From assembly GCA_963734125.1 (NCBI GenBank), contig CAVTGB010000055.1, forward strand, positions 1 to 64,000: a stretch of DNA of 64,000 nt, written 5' to 3'. Below are positions 25,572 to 35,383 of this stretch, piece by piece. Made by a program: the position numbers and the translations under genes. A model generated the notes under the pieces. The model had not been told where the DNA came from. It saw only the letters and a list, made by a program, of their open reading frames with translations, and searched no databases. Each line of letters opens with the position of its first letter. The stretch's first letter is position 1. This stretch comes from DATARH01 sp963734125 (GTDB lineage: Bacteria > Pseudomonadota > Alphaproteobacteria > ATCC43930 > CGMCC-115725).

Positions 25572-27616
25572 ATGACGGCACAAGGCGCGGCGCCCGATCG
25601 GCGCCGATTGGTGAGTTTGCTGAAAGAAGCCGGGTCGGCGCTCGACCCTGACGGCGTCGCCCAGCTCATCGCCGGTGTCCTCGCCGCGCCGCCCGAGATC
25701 GCCACCTCGTGGCATGGGCTGGTCGCCGATCCGACCCCGCCGGCTCTGGCCGAGGCGTTGGAAGCGATGCGGGCTTCGCTCGCACAGGATTTTTCCGACG
25801 GGCTCGGGACGCAGGATTTCGCCCGGCTGCCGCGCGCCGCGCGCCTTGCAATGTTGCGCGACGAACTAAGGGCGCACGATCTCGACGGCTTCATCGTGCC
25901 GCGCGCCGACGAGCACCAGGGCGAATACGTGCCGGCTTGCGGCCAGCGCCTCGGCTGGCTCACCGGCTTTACCGGCTCCGCCGGAATGGCGATCGTGCTG
26001 GCCGGGCGCGCCGCCCTCTTTGTCGATGGCCGCTACACGCTGCAGGCCGCGGCGCAGGCCGACACTGCGCTCCTCGAGATCCAGCACCTGATCGACGAGC
26101 CGCCGGCAGGTTGGCTCGCCGGGGCGCTCGCGAAGGGGATGGTCGTCGGCTACGATTCCTGGCTGCACACGCCGCAGGAGGTCGAGCGCCTGAGAAGCGG
26201 TGCCGCGCGTGCCGGCGCCAGCCTCAAGCCGGTCGCCAACCCGATCGACCGGATCTGGCCGGGGCGGCCTGCGGCGCCGCTGGCGCCGGTGGTGCCGCAG
26301 CCCGACCGCTTCGCCGGCGAGACCGCCGCGGCGAAACGCGCCCGGATCGGCGGCTCGCTCGCCGACGACGGCGCCGCGGCGGTGGTGCTGACGGCGCCAG
26401 AATCGATCGCCTGGCTCCTCAACATCCGCGGCGGCGACGTGCCGCACACCCCGTTGCCGCTGTCGTTCGCGGTGCTGCGCGAGGACGGCGGCGTCACCCT
26501 CTTTATCGATCGGCGCAAGCTCGCCCCCGGGCTCGAGCGCCACCTCGGCAACAGTGTCGCGGTCGAGGCGCCCGAACGCTTGGGACCGGCGCTCGACGCG
26601 CTCGCCGCCTCCGGGGCGACCATCCAGCTCGACCCGGCGACCGCCGCGTCCTGGATCTTCGACCGGCTCCAAGCGGCCGGTGCCCGGATCCACCGCGCGC
26701 CCGACCCGTGCCTGCTGCCGAAAGCCTGCAAGAACCCCGCCGAACTCGACGGCACCCGCGCTGCGCACCGCCGCGACGGCGCCGCCGTCACCCGCTTCCT
26801 GGCGTGGCTCGCCGCCGAAGCACCCAAAGGCGAGCTGCGCGAGATCGCCGCCAGCGACCGGCTCGAGGCGCTACGCCGCGAGGGCGACAATTTCCGCGAT
26901 CTGAGCTTTCCGACGATCTCGGGCGCGGGCTCCAACGGTGCGATCGTGCATTACCGCGCGACGCCGGAGAGCGAGAAGCGGCTCGAACCGGGAACCCTCT
27001 TCCTCCTCAATTCGGGCGCGCAATACCTCGACGGCACCACCGACATCACCCGCACGATCGCGATCGGGACCCCGAGCGCGGAGATGCGCGACCGCTTCAC
27101 CCGGGTCCTCAAGGGTCACATCATGCTGGCGACTGCGCGCTTCCCGAAAGGCACGACCGGGGCGCAGGTCGACCCGCTTGCGCGCCGCGCACTGTGGCAG
27201 GAGGGGCTCGACTACGACCACGGCACCGGCCACGGGGTCGGCAGCTATCTGAGCGTGCACGAAGGCCCGCAGCGGATCTCGAAGGCGCCGAACGCCCAGC
27301 CGCTGTTGGAGGGCATGATCGTGTCGAACGAGCCCGGCTACTACAAGGCCGGCGCCTACGGCATCCGCATCGAAAACCTCGTCGTGGTGCAGCCGTCGCA
27401 GGCGCCACCGGGACCAGCCGCGAGCGCGACATGCTGTGCTTCGAGACGCTGACCCTGGCGCCGATCGACCGCACCCTCGTCGAGCCCGACCTCCTCGAAG
27501 ACGACGAGATCGCCTGGCTCGACGCCTATCAGGCCCGGGTGCGCGCGGAGATCACCCCGCTCGTCGACCCGGAAACCGCGCGCTGGCTCGAAGCGGCGAC
27601 CGCGCCCCTCGGGTGA
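25572..27616 (+). CDS. Xaa-Pro aminopeptidase (M24), C-terminal frameshift
   Basis: Metallopeptidase removing N-terminal residues before proline. GGAGGAG at 25559-25565, six bases before the ATG at 25572, fixes the start. The creatinase-like N-terminal domain contains DGFIVPRADEHQGEYVP, and the pita-bread domain contains the metal ligands in YLDGTTDITRTIAIG, GTGHGVGSYLSVHEGP, SNEPGYYK and IRIENLVVV. At about 27411 the frame changes by the loss of one base; the last about 65 residues (CFETLTLAPIDRTLVEPDL onward, to 27616) continue in the next frame. Read through the indel the protein is about 681 residues, with an N-terminal extension of about 90 residues. All ligands lie before the break. Confidence 0.85.
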
Positions 27617-27712
27617 GGGCGACGCTCGCGTCGACACCCGATCGGGACGGCTTCGACAGCTCGCGCGGAACGCGGTAGTCTCGCGGGTAAATCGAGCCTG
27701 CGGAGGATCGCG

Positions 27713-29437
27713 ATGACCGCGACAGCACACCACACCGCCCACCGCCCGACGATTGCCGTCACCCGCCACGCGATCGCCGCCGGGCATTACCTCGCCGCGA
27801 CCGCCGGGTTCGACATCCTGCAGGCCGGCGGCAATGCGATCGATGCCGGGGTCGGCGCGGGGATCGCGCTCGGCGTCGTGCAGTCGGACCTTGTCAACTG
27901 CGCCGGCGTCGCGCCGATCATGATCTACCACGCGGAGGCGCATGAGGTGGTGACGATCGCCGGGCTTGGGCCGTGGCCGCGGGCGCTCGACCCCGAACTC
28001 TTCCAGCGCGAGCACGGCGGCAAGATCCCGGTTGGTGTCTTGCGCACGGTCGTCCCTGCGGCGCCGGATGCGTGGATCACCGCGCTGCGCCGCTATGGCA
28101 CGATGAGCTTTGGCGAGGTCGCGGCGGCGGCGACCCGGCTCGCGCGCGAGGGTTTTCCGATGTACCCGCTGATGGCAGCGAGCCTCGAGCGCCACGCCGA
28201 GCGCCACGCCTCATGGCCGTCGAGCGCGGCGGTCTACCTGCCGAACGGCCGTGTCCCGCAAGCAGGCGACATCTTCCGTCAAACCGACCTCGGAGCCTCC
28301 CTGCAATACATGGCCGACGAGGAACAGGCCGCCTGCTCGCGCGGTCGCGAAGCTGGGCTCGAAGCCGCGCGCGACGCCTTCTACCGCGGCGATATCGCCC
28401 GCAAGATCATCGCCTTCATGAAACAGGAGGGTGGCCTCCTCGCGGCCGAGGACCTCGCCGAATACCACTCCCCGGTCGGCCCGCCGGAGCGGCGGCGATT
28501 TGGCGATCTCGAAGTCTTCACCTGCGGCGCCTGGTGCCAGGGGCCGGTCCTATTGCAGACATTGGCCCTGCTCGAAGGCACCGACCTCCAGGCGCTCGGC
28601 TACAACAGCGCCGACTATGTGCACCACCTGACCGAGGCCCTGAAGCTCGCCTTCGCCGACCGCGAGGCCTATTACACCGACCCGGCCGTGGGCCATGTGC
28701 CGTTGCCGACGCTGATCTCGTCCGAATACGCCGCCGAACGGCGCAAGCTGATCCGCCCCGACACGGCATGGCCGGAGATGCCGCCGCCCGGCGCGCTCGG
28801 CGCCTCGGCACAGCGGCTCGCCGCCAGCCCGCCCAACCCGTTCCCCGAGCCCGACACCTCGTACGTCTGCGTCGCCGACCGCTGGGGCAACATCTTCTCG
28901 GCGACCCCGAGCGATGGCTCCTATGGGTCGCCGGTGGTGCCGGGAGTGGGCTTCATCCCGTCCAACCGCGGCTCGCAGTCGCGCCCCGATCCGACGCATC
29001 CGGCCGGCGCCGCACCCGGCCGGCGCCCGCGCCTCACCCCCAACCCGGCGCTGGCGATCAAGGGCGATGGCGCCGAGTTCCTGCCGTTCGGCACACCCGG
29101 GGGCGATGTGCAATCTCAGGCGATGCTGCAGGTGCTCCTCAACATCTTTGTCCATGGCCAGGACGTGCAGAGCGCGATCGAAGCCCCGCGTTTCGCCAGC
29201 TACAGCTATCCCTCCTCGTTCGCGCCCTACGACTACTACCCCGGCCGGTTCAGCCTCGAGGGACGCTTCCCCGAGGCGGTGACCGCCGACCTCGCGCGCC
29301 GCGGCCATAAGGTCGAGCGCTCGCCCGATTGGAACTGGCTGGCGGGCGCGGTCTGCGCGATCCGCACCAACCCCCAGCGCGGGCTGATCGAAGCCGGCGC
29401 CGACCCCCGCCGCGCCGCCTACGCGCTCGGGTGGTGA
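27713..29437 (+). CDS. Gamma-glutamyltransferase family protein
   Basis: Ntn-hydrolase that in the classical family cleaves the gamma-glutamyl bond of glutathione; related members act on other amides. The 574-residue protein has the large-subunit segment AGGNAIDAGVGAGIALGVVQ and, before the small subunit, PDTSYVCVADRWGNIFSATP, where Thr of DTS is the expected autoprocessing nucleophile (usual form DTTH or DTSH; here Tyr replaces His). PFGTPGGDVQSQAMLQVLLN is the family oxyanion-region segment. No signal peptide is evident, unlike the periplasmic GGTs, so a cytoplasmic family member is more likely. GAGGATCGCG precedes the ATG. Confidence 0.85.
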   Translation: MTATAHHTAHRPTIAVTRHAIAAGHYLAATAGFDILQAGGNAIDAGVGAGIALGVVQSDLVNCAGVAPIMIYHAEAHEVVTIAGLGPWPRALDPELFQREHGGKIPVGVLRTVVPAAPDAWITALRRYGTMSFGEVAAAATRLAREGFPMYPLMAASLERHAERHASWPSSAAVYLPNGRVPQAGDIFRQTDLGASLQYMADEEQAACSRGREAGLEAARDAFYRGDIARKIIAFMKQEGGLLAAEDLAEYHSPVGPPERRRFGDLEVFTCGAWCQGPVLLQTLALLEGTDLQALGYNSADYVHHLTEALKLAFADREAYYTDPAVGHVPLPTLISSEYAAERRKLIRPDTAWPEMPPPGALGASAQRLAASPPNPFPEPDTSYVCVADRWGNIFSATPSDGSYGSPVVPGVGFIPSNRGSQSRPDPTHPAGAAPGRRPRLTPNPALAIKGDGAEFLPFGTPGGDVQSQAMLQVLLNIFVHGQDVQSAIEAPRFASYSYPSSFAPYDYYPGRFSLEGRFPEAVTADLARRGHKVERSPDWNWLAGAVCAIRTNPQRGLIEAGADPRRAAYALGW

Positions 29438-29442
29438 TTCAA

Positions 29443-29565
29443 ACCCTCTCCTGCACCGCGGGAGAGGGGGGACCGGTCGCGCTAGCGGCCGGTGGGTGAG
29501 GGCTTCAGACGCCGGTTGCAATCTCGCCCCCTCACCCTACCCTCTCCCCCGGTGGGGGAGAGGGT
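29443..29565. repeat. REP-like palindromic pair at convergent gene ends
   Basis: Two large palindromes flank a shorter one. The first, 29443-29467, has arms CCCTCTCC and GGAGAGGG. The last has a perfect 12-base stem, ACCCTCTCCCCC (29539-29550) with GGGGGAGAGGGT (29554-29565), and a 3-base loop. GTGAGGG and CCCTCAC lie between them. The same family recurs at 38994-39118 and near 42550. It can fold from either strand and could end transcription of both convergent genes. Confidence 0.8.
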
Positions 29566-29571
29566 TCCGGG

Positions 29572-30046
29572 TTACGCCCCGCGGCGGGCGGCTTTCGGGT
29601 AGGGGGTGCCGTCGCGGTGGGTGTAGCTGCCGGCATGGGCCAGCATGTCGATGTCGGAATAGTGGGCCCTCTCGCCGGTGATCCGGCTGCCGATTTCGAG
29701 CGCGACGGCATCGCTCCGCGAGCGGTTCTGCAGGCAATGGCCGTTTTTGTCGTTGGCCTTGAACCCGGCGCACTCGCCGGCGCGCAGCACCTCTTCGCCG
29801 GCGTCGGTGACGAGGGTAATCTCCGCCCGACACGACATAGACGAATTCGTCTTCGCGCTCGTGCCAGTGGCGCTGGCTCGACCAGGCGCCGGGCGGCAGG
29901 CGCAACAGGTTGACGCCGAACTGGGTGAGCCCCGCGACATCGCCCAGTTTAGTGCGCTGCCGCGGCAGGCAGGGCTCATCGAACGGGGGAGGGTAGAGGG
30001 TGCCGGTAATGACCGCGAGGGTCGCGGGGTCGATGCGCTTGGCCAT
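29572..30046 (-). pseudogene. Cupin-domain protein, frameshifted
   Basis: Single-domain cupin of about 158 residues. It begins MAKRIDPATLAVITGTLYP, with AAAGGA nine bases before the ATG at 30046. The first cupin motif is intact (RHWHEREDEFVYVVSG with metal-binding His, His and Glu). At about 29823-29828 an extra base, G on the coding strand, shifts the frame; the rest (EITLVTDAGEEVLRAG onward to SYTHRDGTPYPKAAR) is intact in the next frame. Correcting one base restores a complete protein, so decay is recent or the base is a sequence error. Substrate unknown. Confidence 0.72.
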
Positions 30047-30173
30047 GGGATGATCCTTTCGCCGAAGGATACGGCTCCGGAAGCTTGATATTGCACTGCA
30101 CAAAATGTCAATCGCCGGCGTTGCCGATCCCGTGCTGCGCCCGCTATCGATGCGCGCAACCGAGGAGGGACGC

Positions 30174-30714
30174 GTGAACGAAGGTGATCCGGTGCCGGCC
30201 GTCCACGATTGGCGCGAGGCGATCTTCGCCGCCCTGAAAGCGGGCGGGATCCGTCAGGTCGGCTATGTCCCCGATGCCGGGCACACGCGGCTGATCGAAT
30301 TGTGCCGGGCCGATCCGGAGATCCGCGCGGTTGGGCTGACCAGCGAGGAGGAGGGGATCGGCCTCGCCGCCGGCGCCTGGCTTGGCGGTCAGCGCGCCGC
30401 GCTGCTGATGCAGTCGAGCGGGGTCGGCAATTGCATCAACATGCTGTCCCTGGCGAAATCCTGCCGGTTCCCGCTGACGATGCTGGTGACGATGCGCGGC
30501 GAGTGGGCCGAGTTCAACCCGTGGCAGGTGCCGATGGGGAGCAAGACCCAGGCGGCGCTCGAATTGATGGACGTGCTGGTTTACCGGGTCGAGCGCGACG
30601 AGGAGGCGGGCGAGACCGTGGCCGCCGCGCTCGACATCGCCTTCAACGGCGGGCTCGTCGACCGCGGTCCTTTTGGCGCAGCGCCTGATCGGCGCCAAAC
30701 GGTGGATGAAATGA
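30174..30714 (+). pseudogene. TPP decarboxylase alpha subunit (ComD-like), frameshifted
   Basis: N-terminal (Pyr) subunit of a split thiamine-pyrophosphate enzyme like sulfopyruvate or phosphonopyruvate decarboxylase. GAGGAGG stands six to seven bases before the GTG at 30174. Conserved segments are VGYVPDAGHTRLIELC, TSEEEGIGLAAGAWLGG (with the cofactor-activating Glu) and ALLMQSSGVGNCINML. One extra base near 30655-30661 shifts the frame; AVLLAQRLIGAKRWMK and a stop at 30712-30714 follow in the right frame, overlapping the beta start (ATGA). About 180 residues when corrected. The true substrate cannot be told from sequence. Confidence 0.75.
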
Positions 30715-31308
30715 GCCGCGACCCGGGCGGCAACGATCTGCGGCTCGACCGCCGCGCCGCGATGCCCGCACTGCTCGCCGGGCGGGGCGACCTGCTGCTC
30801 GTCACCGGGCTCGGCTCGACCACCTACGACGCCGCTGCGGTCGGCGACGACGACGCGCAATTTCTACCTGTGGGGCGCGATGGGCGCGGCGGCGATGGTC
30901 GGGCTGGGCCTGGCAATCGCGCGACCGGAGCGCCGGGTCCTCGTCGTCACCGGCGACGGCGAGATGCTGATGGGGCTGGGCGCGCTCGCCACAATCGGCG
31001 TCGAGCGCCCGCCCAACCTCGCGCTCGTCGTCTTCGACAACGGCCATTACGGCGAGACCGGGATGCAGAGGAGCCACACAGAGGCCGGCGTCAGCCTCTG
31101 CGGCGTCGCGCGCGCCTGCGGGATCGGTCGGGTGTTCGACATCGCCGACGCGGCGGCGCTCGGCGAGTTCGCGGCGCGGCTCAATGATTTCGACCGCACA
31201 ATGTTCGCCCGCGTCGCTATCCGCGCCGACGAACCGCCGCGCGTATTGCCGTCACGCGACGGTGTCCACCTGAAGAACCGCTTCCGCCGCGCGTTGGGGG
31301 TGGAGTAG
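30711..31308 (+). pseudogene. TPP decarboxylase beta subunit (ComE-like), frameshifted
   Basis: Cofactor-binding (PP) subunit partnering the gene upstream. The ATG at 30711 overlaps the alpha stop. The first about 48 codons read LLLVTGLGSTTYDAAAVGD, then one extra base near 30850-30858 changes the frame. The remainder from NFYLWGAMGAAAMVGLGLAI is intact and contains the TPP motif: GDG in LVVTGDGEMLMGLGAL, then the conserved Asn in VVFDNGHYGETG. Corrected length is about 199 residues. Both halves of this enzyme carry an indel within 200 bases of each other. Confidence 0.75.
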
Positions 31309-31361
31309 CCCGCACCCTGGGCCGAACCCAGGAATGACGAGTTGGGGCGATCGCGCCGATC

Positions 31362-32365
<1,004 letters not shown>

Positions 32366-32369
<4 letters not shown>

Positions 32370-33421
32370 GCCCGCGCCACCTCATCGGAGTGGAAGCAGG
32401 CGGCGTAATGGCCCTGTTCCTTTTCCTCGAAAGACGGCATCTCACGCCGGCAGATATCGGTTGCGAAGGCACAGCGCGCGGCGAACGCGCAGCCGGGAAT
32501 TTTTTCTCTGAGCGAGGGCACCGTCCCGGCGATCTCGGCGAGCCGCGGCAGGGGTTCGCGCGCGAGGCTGGCGCCGAGCCGCGGGACCGAAGCAAGGAGC
32601 CCTCGCGTATAGGGATGCAGCGGGTGGCGAAACAGCTGGCCGACCGGCGCCTCCTCGGCGCGGCGCCCGGCATACATGACGACGACCCGCTGAGCCATCT
32701 CGGCGACGACGCCCAGATCATGGGTGATGAGGACGATCGCGGCATCGATCTTCGCCTTCAACTCGCGCATCAAATCGAGGATCTGGGCCTGGATCGTGAC
32801 ATCGAGCGCGGTCGTCGGCTCGTCGGCGATCAAGAGCTTGGGGTTGCAGGCGAGCGCCATCGCGATCATCACCCGCTGGCGCATGCCGCCGGAGAGCTGG
32901 TGCGGGTATTGCTCGATGCGCCGCTCGGCTTCCGGAATGTGCACCAGACGGAGCATGTCGACGGCCCTGTCGAGCGCCGCCTTCTTGTCGAGCCCTTGGT
33001 GCAGGGTCAGGGTTTCGCCGATTTGATGGCCGATGTTCAGCACCGGGTTGAGCGAGGTCATCGGCTCCTGGAAGACCATTGAGATCTCGTTGCCGCGCAC
33101 CTCGCGCATCGCGGCTTCGCTGAGTTCGCGCAGGTTGCGCCCGGCAAAGCGGATGGCGCCGGAGACGATGCGCCCGGGCGGCGATGGGATGAGGCGCAGG
33201 ATCGACAGCGCGGTGACGCTCTTGCCGCAGCCCGATTCACCGACGATCGCCAGGGTTTCCCCCGGCATCACGTGAAACGACACGCCGTCGACCGCCCGCA
33301 CGATGCCGTCGCGGGTGAAGAACCAGGTCTTGAGATCGGCGACATCGAGAAGCGGCTGCGGCAATGCACTCGGAGCCGGCGGCAGCGCCTTTACCGGGAG
33401 GGGTTCGTATACCGCCGCCAC
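32366..33421 (-). CDS. Peptide-type ABC importer ATPase (DppD-like)
   Basis: First ATPase of the importer, 351 residues. It shows Walker A IVGESGCGKSVTALSIL, Q-loop SMVFQEPMTSLNPVLNIG, signature LSGGMRQRVMIAMALACNP and Walker B LLIADEPTTALDVTIQ, followed by the C-terminal domain with the Cys-rich CAFAARCAFATDIC. It lies eight bases after the DppC-like gene and overlaps the DppF-like gene, so the two ATPases are made together as a heterodimer. Confidence 0.9.
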
Positions 33422-33429
33422 AAGCGGCC

Positions 33430-34314
33430 CTAGAGGCGCCGCGCGAGGCGCGGGTCGAGCGCGTCGCGCAGCCCGTCGCCCAACAGGTTAATCGCCAGCA
33501 CGGTCAACGACAGCATGATCCCGGGGAACAAGACGATGTAATAGGCGACCTGAAAGAGGCTGCGCCCCTCGGCCATGATGTTGCCCCAGCTCGGGATGTT
33601 GGGCGGCGTTCCGGCGCCGATGAAGGAGAGGATCGCCTCGGTGATCATCGCCGAGGCGGCGATGAAGGTGCCCTGCACCAACAGCGGCGGCAGCGTGTTG
33701 GGCACGATATGGCGCCACAATGTGCGGAAAAAGCCTGTGCCGCTGGCGATTGCCGCCTCGACATAAGGCTGCTCGCGCAACGTCAGCACGATGCCGCGCA
33801 CCAGCCTCGTCACCTGCGGCACCTGGCCGACCGTGATCGCGAAGATCACGTTCTGCATGCTGGCGCGGGTCAGCGCCATCAGGGCGATCGCGATCAGCAC
33901 CGGGGGGATCGACATCAGTCCGTCCATGATCCGCATGACGATCGCGTCGACCCAGCGGGTGAAACCAGCCACCACCCCGATCGCCAGCCCAAGCGCGGTG
34001 CTGAATAGCGCGACGCTGATCCCGACGATCAGCGAGACGCGCGCGCCATAGATCGTCCGGCTGTAGACGTCGCGCCCCAGCATGTCGGTGCCGAACCAGT
34101 ACGCAGCCGAGGGCCACTTGAGCCGGTTTACCGGCGCCAGGGCCTGCGGATCGACGGTGCCGAGCCAGGGCGCGAACACCGCCATCGCGGTCATCAAGAG
34201 CAGGAGCACGCTGCCGGCAATAATCGTCGGATGGCGGCGGACATAGCGCCGGATTGGGCTCTCACGCGCCGGCGCGGCGGCCGGCAGGGCGAGGTCGTCT
34301 TGAATGACAGCCAT
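33430..34314 (-). CDS. Peptide-type ABC importer permease (DppC-like)
   Basis: Inner-membrane subunit of 294 residues with an N-terminal TM segment (AGSVLLLLMTAMAVFAPWLG), the periplasmic segment YWFGTDMLGRDVYSRTIYGARVS split by turns, and five further TM segments. The EAA loop facing the ATPases reads EAAIASGTGFFRTLWRHIVP. The start at 34314 gives MAVIQDDLALPA, eleven bases after the DppB-like gene; the open frame extends upstream into that gene but is not coding there. Confidence 0.9.
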   Translation of the reverse strand: MAVIQDDLALPAAAPARESPIRRYVRRHPTIIAGSVLLLLMTAMAVFAPWLGTVDPQALAPVNRLKWPSAAYWFGTDMLGRDVYSRTIYGARVSLIVGISVALFSTALGLAIGVVAGFTRWVDAIVMRIMDGLMSIPPVLIAIALMALTRASMQNVIFAITVGQVPQVTRLVRGIVLTLREQPYVEAAIASGTGFFRTLWRHIVPNTLPPLLVQGTFIAASAMITEAILSFIGAGTPPNIPSWGNIMAEGRSLFQVAYYIVLFPGIMLSLTVLAINLLGDGLRDALDPRLARRL

Positions 34315-34325
34315 CGCCCGCTTCC

Positions 34326-35267
34326 CTAATACCGGATGCGCGGGTCGAGGAGCGTATAGCTCAGATCGACCAGCAGATTGACCAGAACATAGGCGCCCGA
34401 AAAGATGAGGATGATCCCCTGGATGATCGGGTAGTCGCGGCGCAGGATCGCGTCGACCGTGAGCCGCCCGAGACCGGGGATCGCGAATACGGTCTCGGTG
34501 ACGACGACGCCGCCGATCAGGAGCGCGACGCCGATGCCGATGATCGTGACGATCGGCACCGCGGCGTTCTTGAGCGCATGGCCGATCAGCACCTGCTGGT
34601 TCGAGAGGCCCTTGGCTTGTGCGGTGCGGATGTAATCCTGCGCCAGGACGTCGAGCATGCTGGCCCGGGTGATGCGCGCGATCAGCGCGGCGAAGACCAT
34701 GCCGAGCGCGACCGATGGCAGGATGATGTGCGACAGGAACGGCCAGAACCCGCCGGTGATGCTGACATAGCCCTGCACTGGCAGCACATCCGCCCAGATC
34801 GCAAAGACGTAGATCAGGATATAGGCCAAGACGAACACCGGCACCGAAAAGCCGACGACCGCGAACACCATGACCACACGGTCGATCCAGGTGCCGGCGT
34901 TCCACGCGGCGAGCACCCCCATCGGGATCGCCACCACGATCGAGACAATGAGCGTCGACAAGGTCAATGCCACGGTCGGTTCGAGCCGCTGCTGGATCAA
35001 CTTCATGACCGGCAGGTTGGTGAAGATCGAGATGCCGAGATCGCCGTGGAGGAGGTGCCATACCCAGGTGCCGAACTGGATGTAGACCGGCTGATCGAGG
35101 CCGAGATGGGCGCGGATGCGGGCGATGTCGTCGACCGTCGCGGTGTCGCCGGCGATGATCGCGGCGGGGTCGCCCGGGCTCAGGTACAACAGCGCGAAGA
35201 CAAAGATCGCGACCACCGCCATGACCGGGATCGTCGCCAGAATGCGCCGGATGATGTAGGCGAACAT
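34326..35267 (-). CDS. Peptide-type ABC importer permease (DppB-like)
   Basis: Inner-membrane subunit of 313 residues. It starts MFAYIIRRILATIPVMAVVA and continues with the DppB hallmark FALLYLSPGDPAAIIAG, then HLGLDQPVYIQFG, and the EAA loop YIRTAQAKGLSNQQVLIGHA. Six TM segments are evident. It forms the channel with the DppC-like subunit. It is second in the operon, 116 bases after the substrate-binding protein gene; the gap is filled by a palindromic repeat. Confidence 0.9.
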   Translation of the reverse strand: MFAYIIRRILATIPVMAVVAIFVFALLYLSPGDPAAIIAGDTATVDDIARIRAHLGLDQPVYIQFGTWVWHLLHGDLGISIFTNLPVMKLIQQRLEPTVALTLSTLIVSIVVAIPMGVLAAWNAGTWIDRVVMVFAVVGFSVPVFVLAYILIYVFAIWADVLPVQGYVSITGGFWPFLSHIILPSVALGMVFAALIARITRASMLDVLAQDYIRTAQAKGLSNQQVLIGHALKNAAVPIVTIIGIGVALLIGGVVVTETVFAIPGLGRLTVDAILRRDYPIIQGIILIFSGAYVLVNLLVDLSYTLLDPRIRY

Positions 35268-35284
35268 CGCGCTACCCTATTGTC

Positions 35285-35358
35285 GTCCCGGCGAACGCCG
35301 GGACCCATCGATCCGCTTCCTCGGCGCCTGAGGGATGCATTCCGGCCTTCGCCGGGAT
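35285..35358. repeat. Palindromic intergenic repeat inside the ABC operon
   Basis: GTCCCGGCG (35285-35293) and CGCCGGGAC (35296-35304) form a 9-base stem with a 2-base loop. A related copy, CCGGCCTTCGCCGGGATGA, follows at about 35343-35360. Elements of this sequence type are common between genes in Alphaproteobacteria. It lies between the binding-protein gene and the permease genes, where it could protect the upstream transcript and lower expression of the membrane subunits. Confidence 0.75.
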
Positions 35359-35383
35359 GACATCGGCGCCTTCAGCACCGATG

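Noticed and set aside
27973..29310. A 445-codon plus-strand frame within the gamma-glutamyltransferase gene
   Set aside because: Arg-rich out-of-frame shadow; the glutamyltransferase frame is intact with all motifs.
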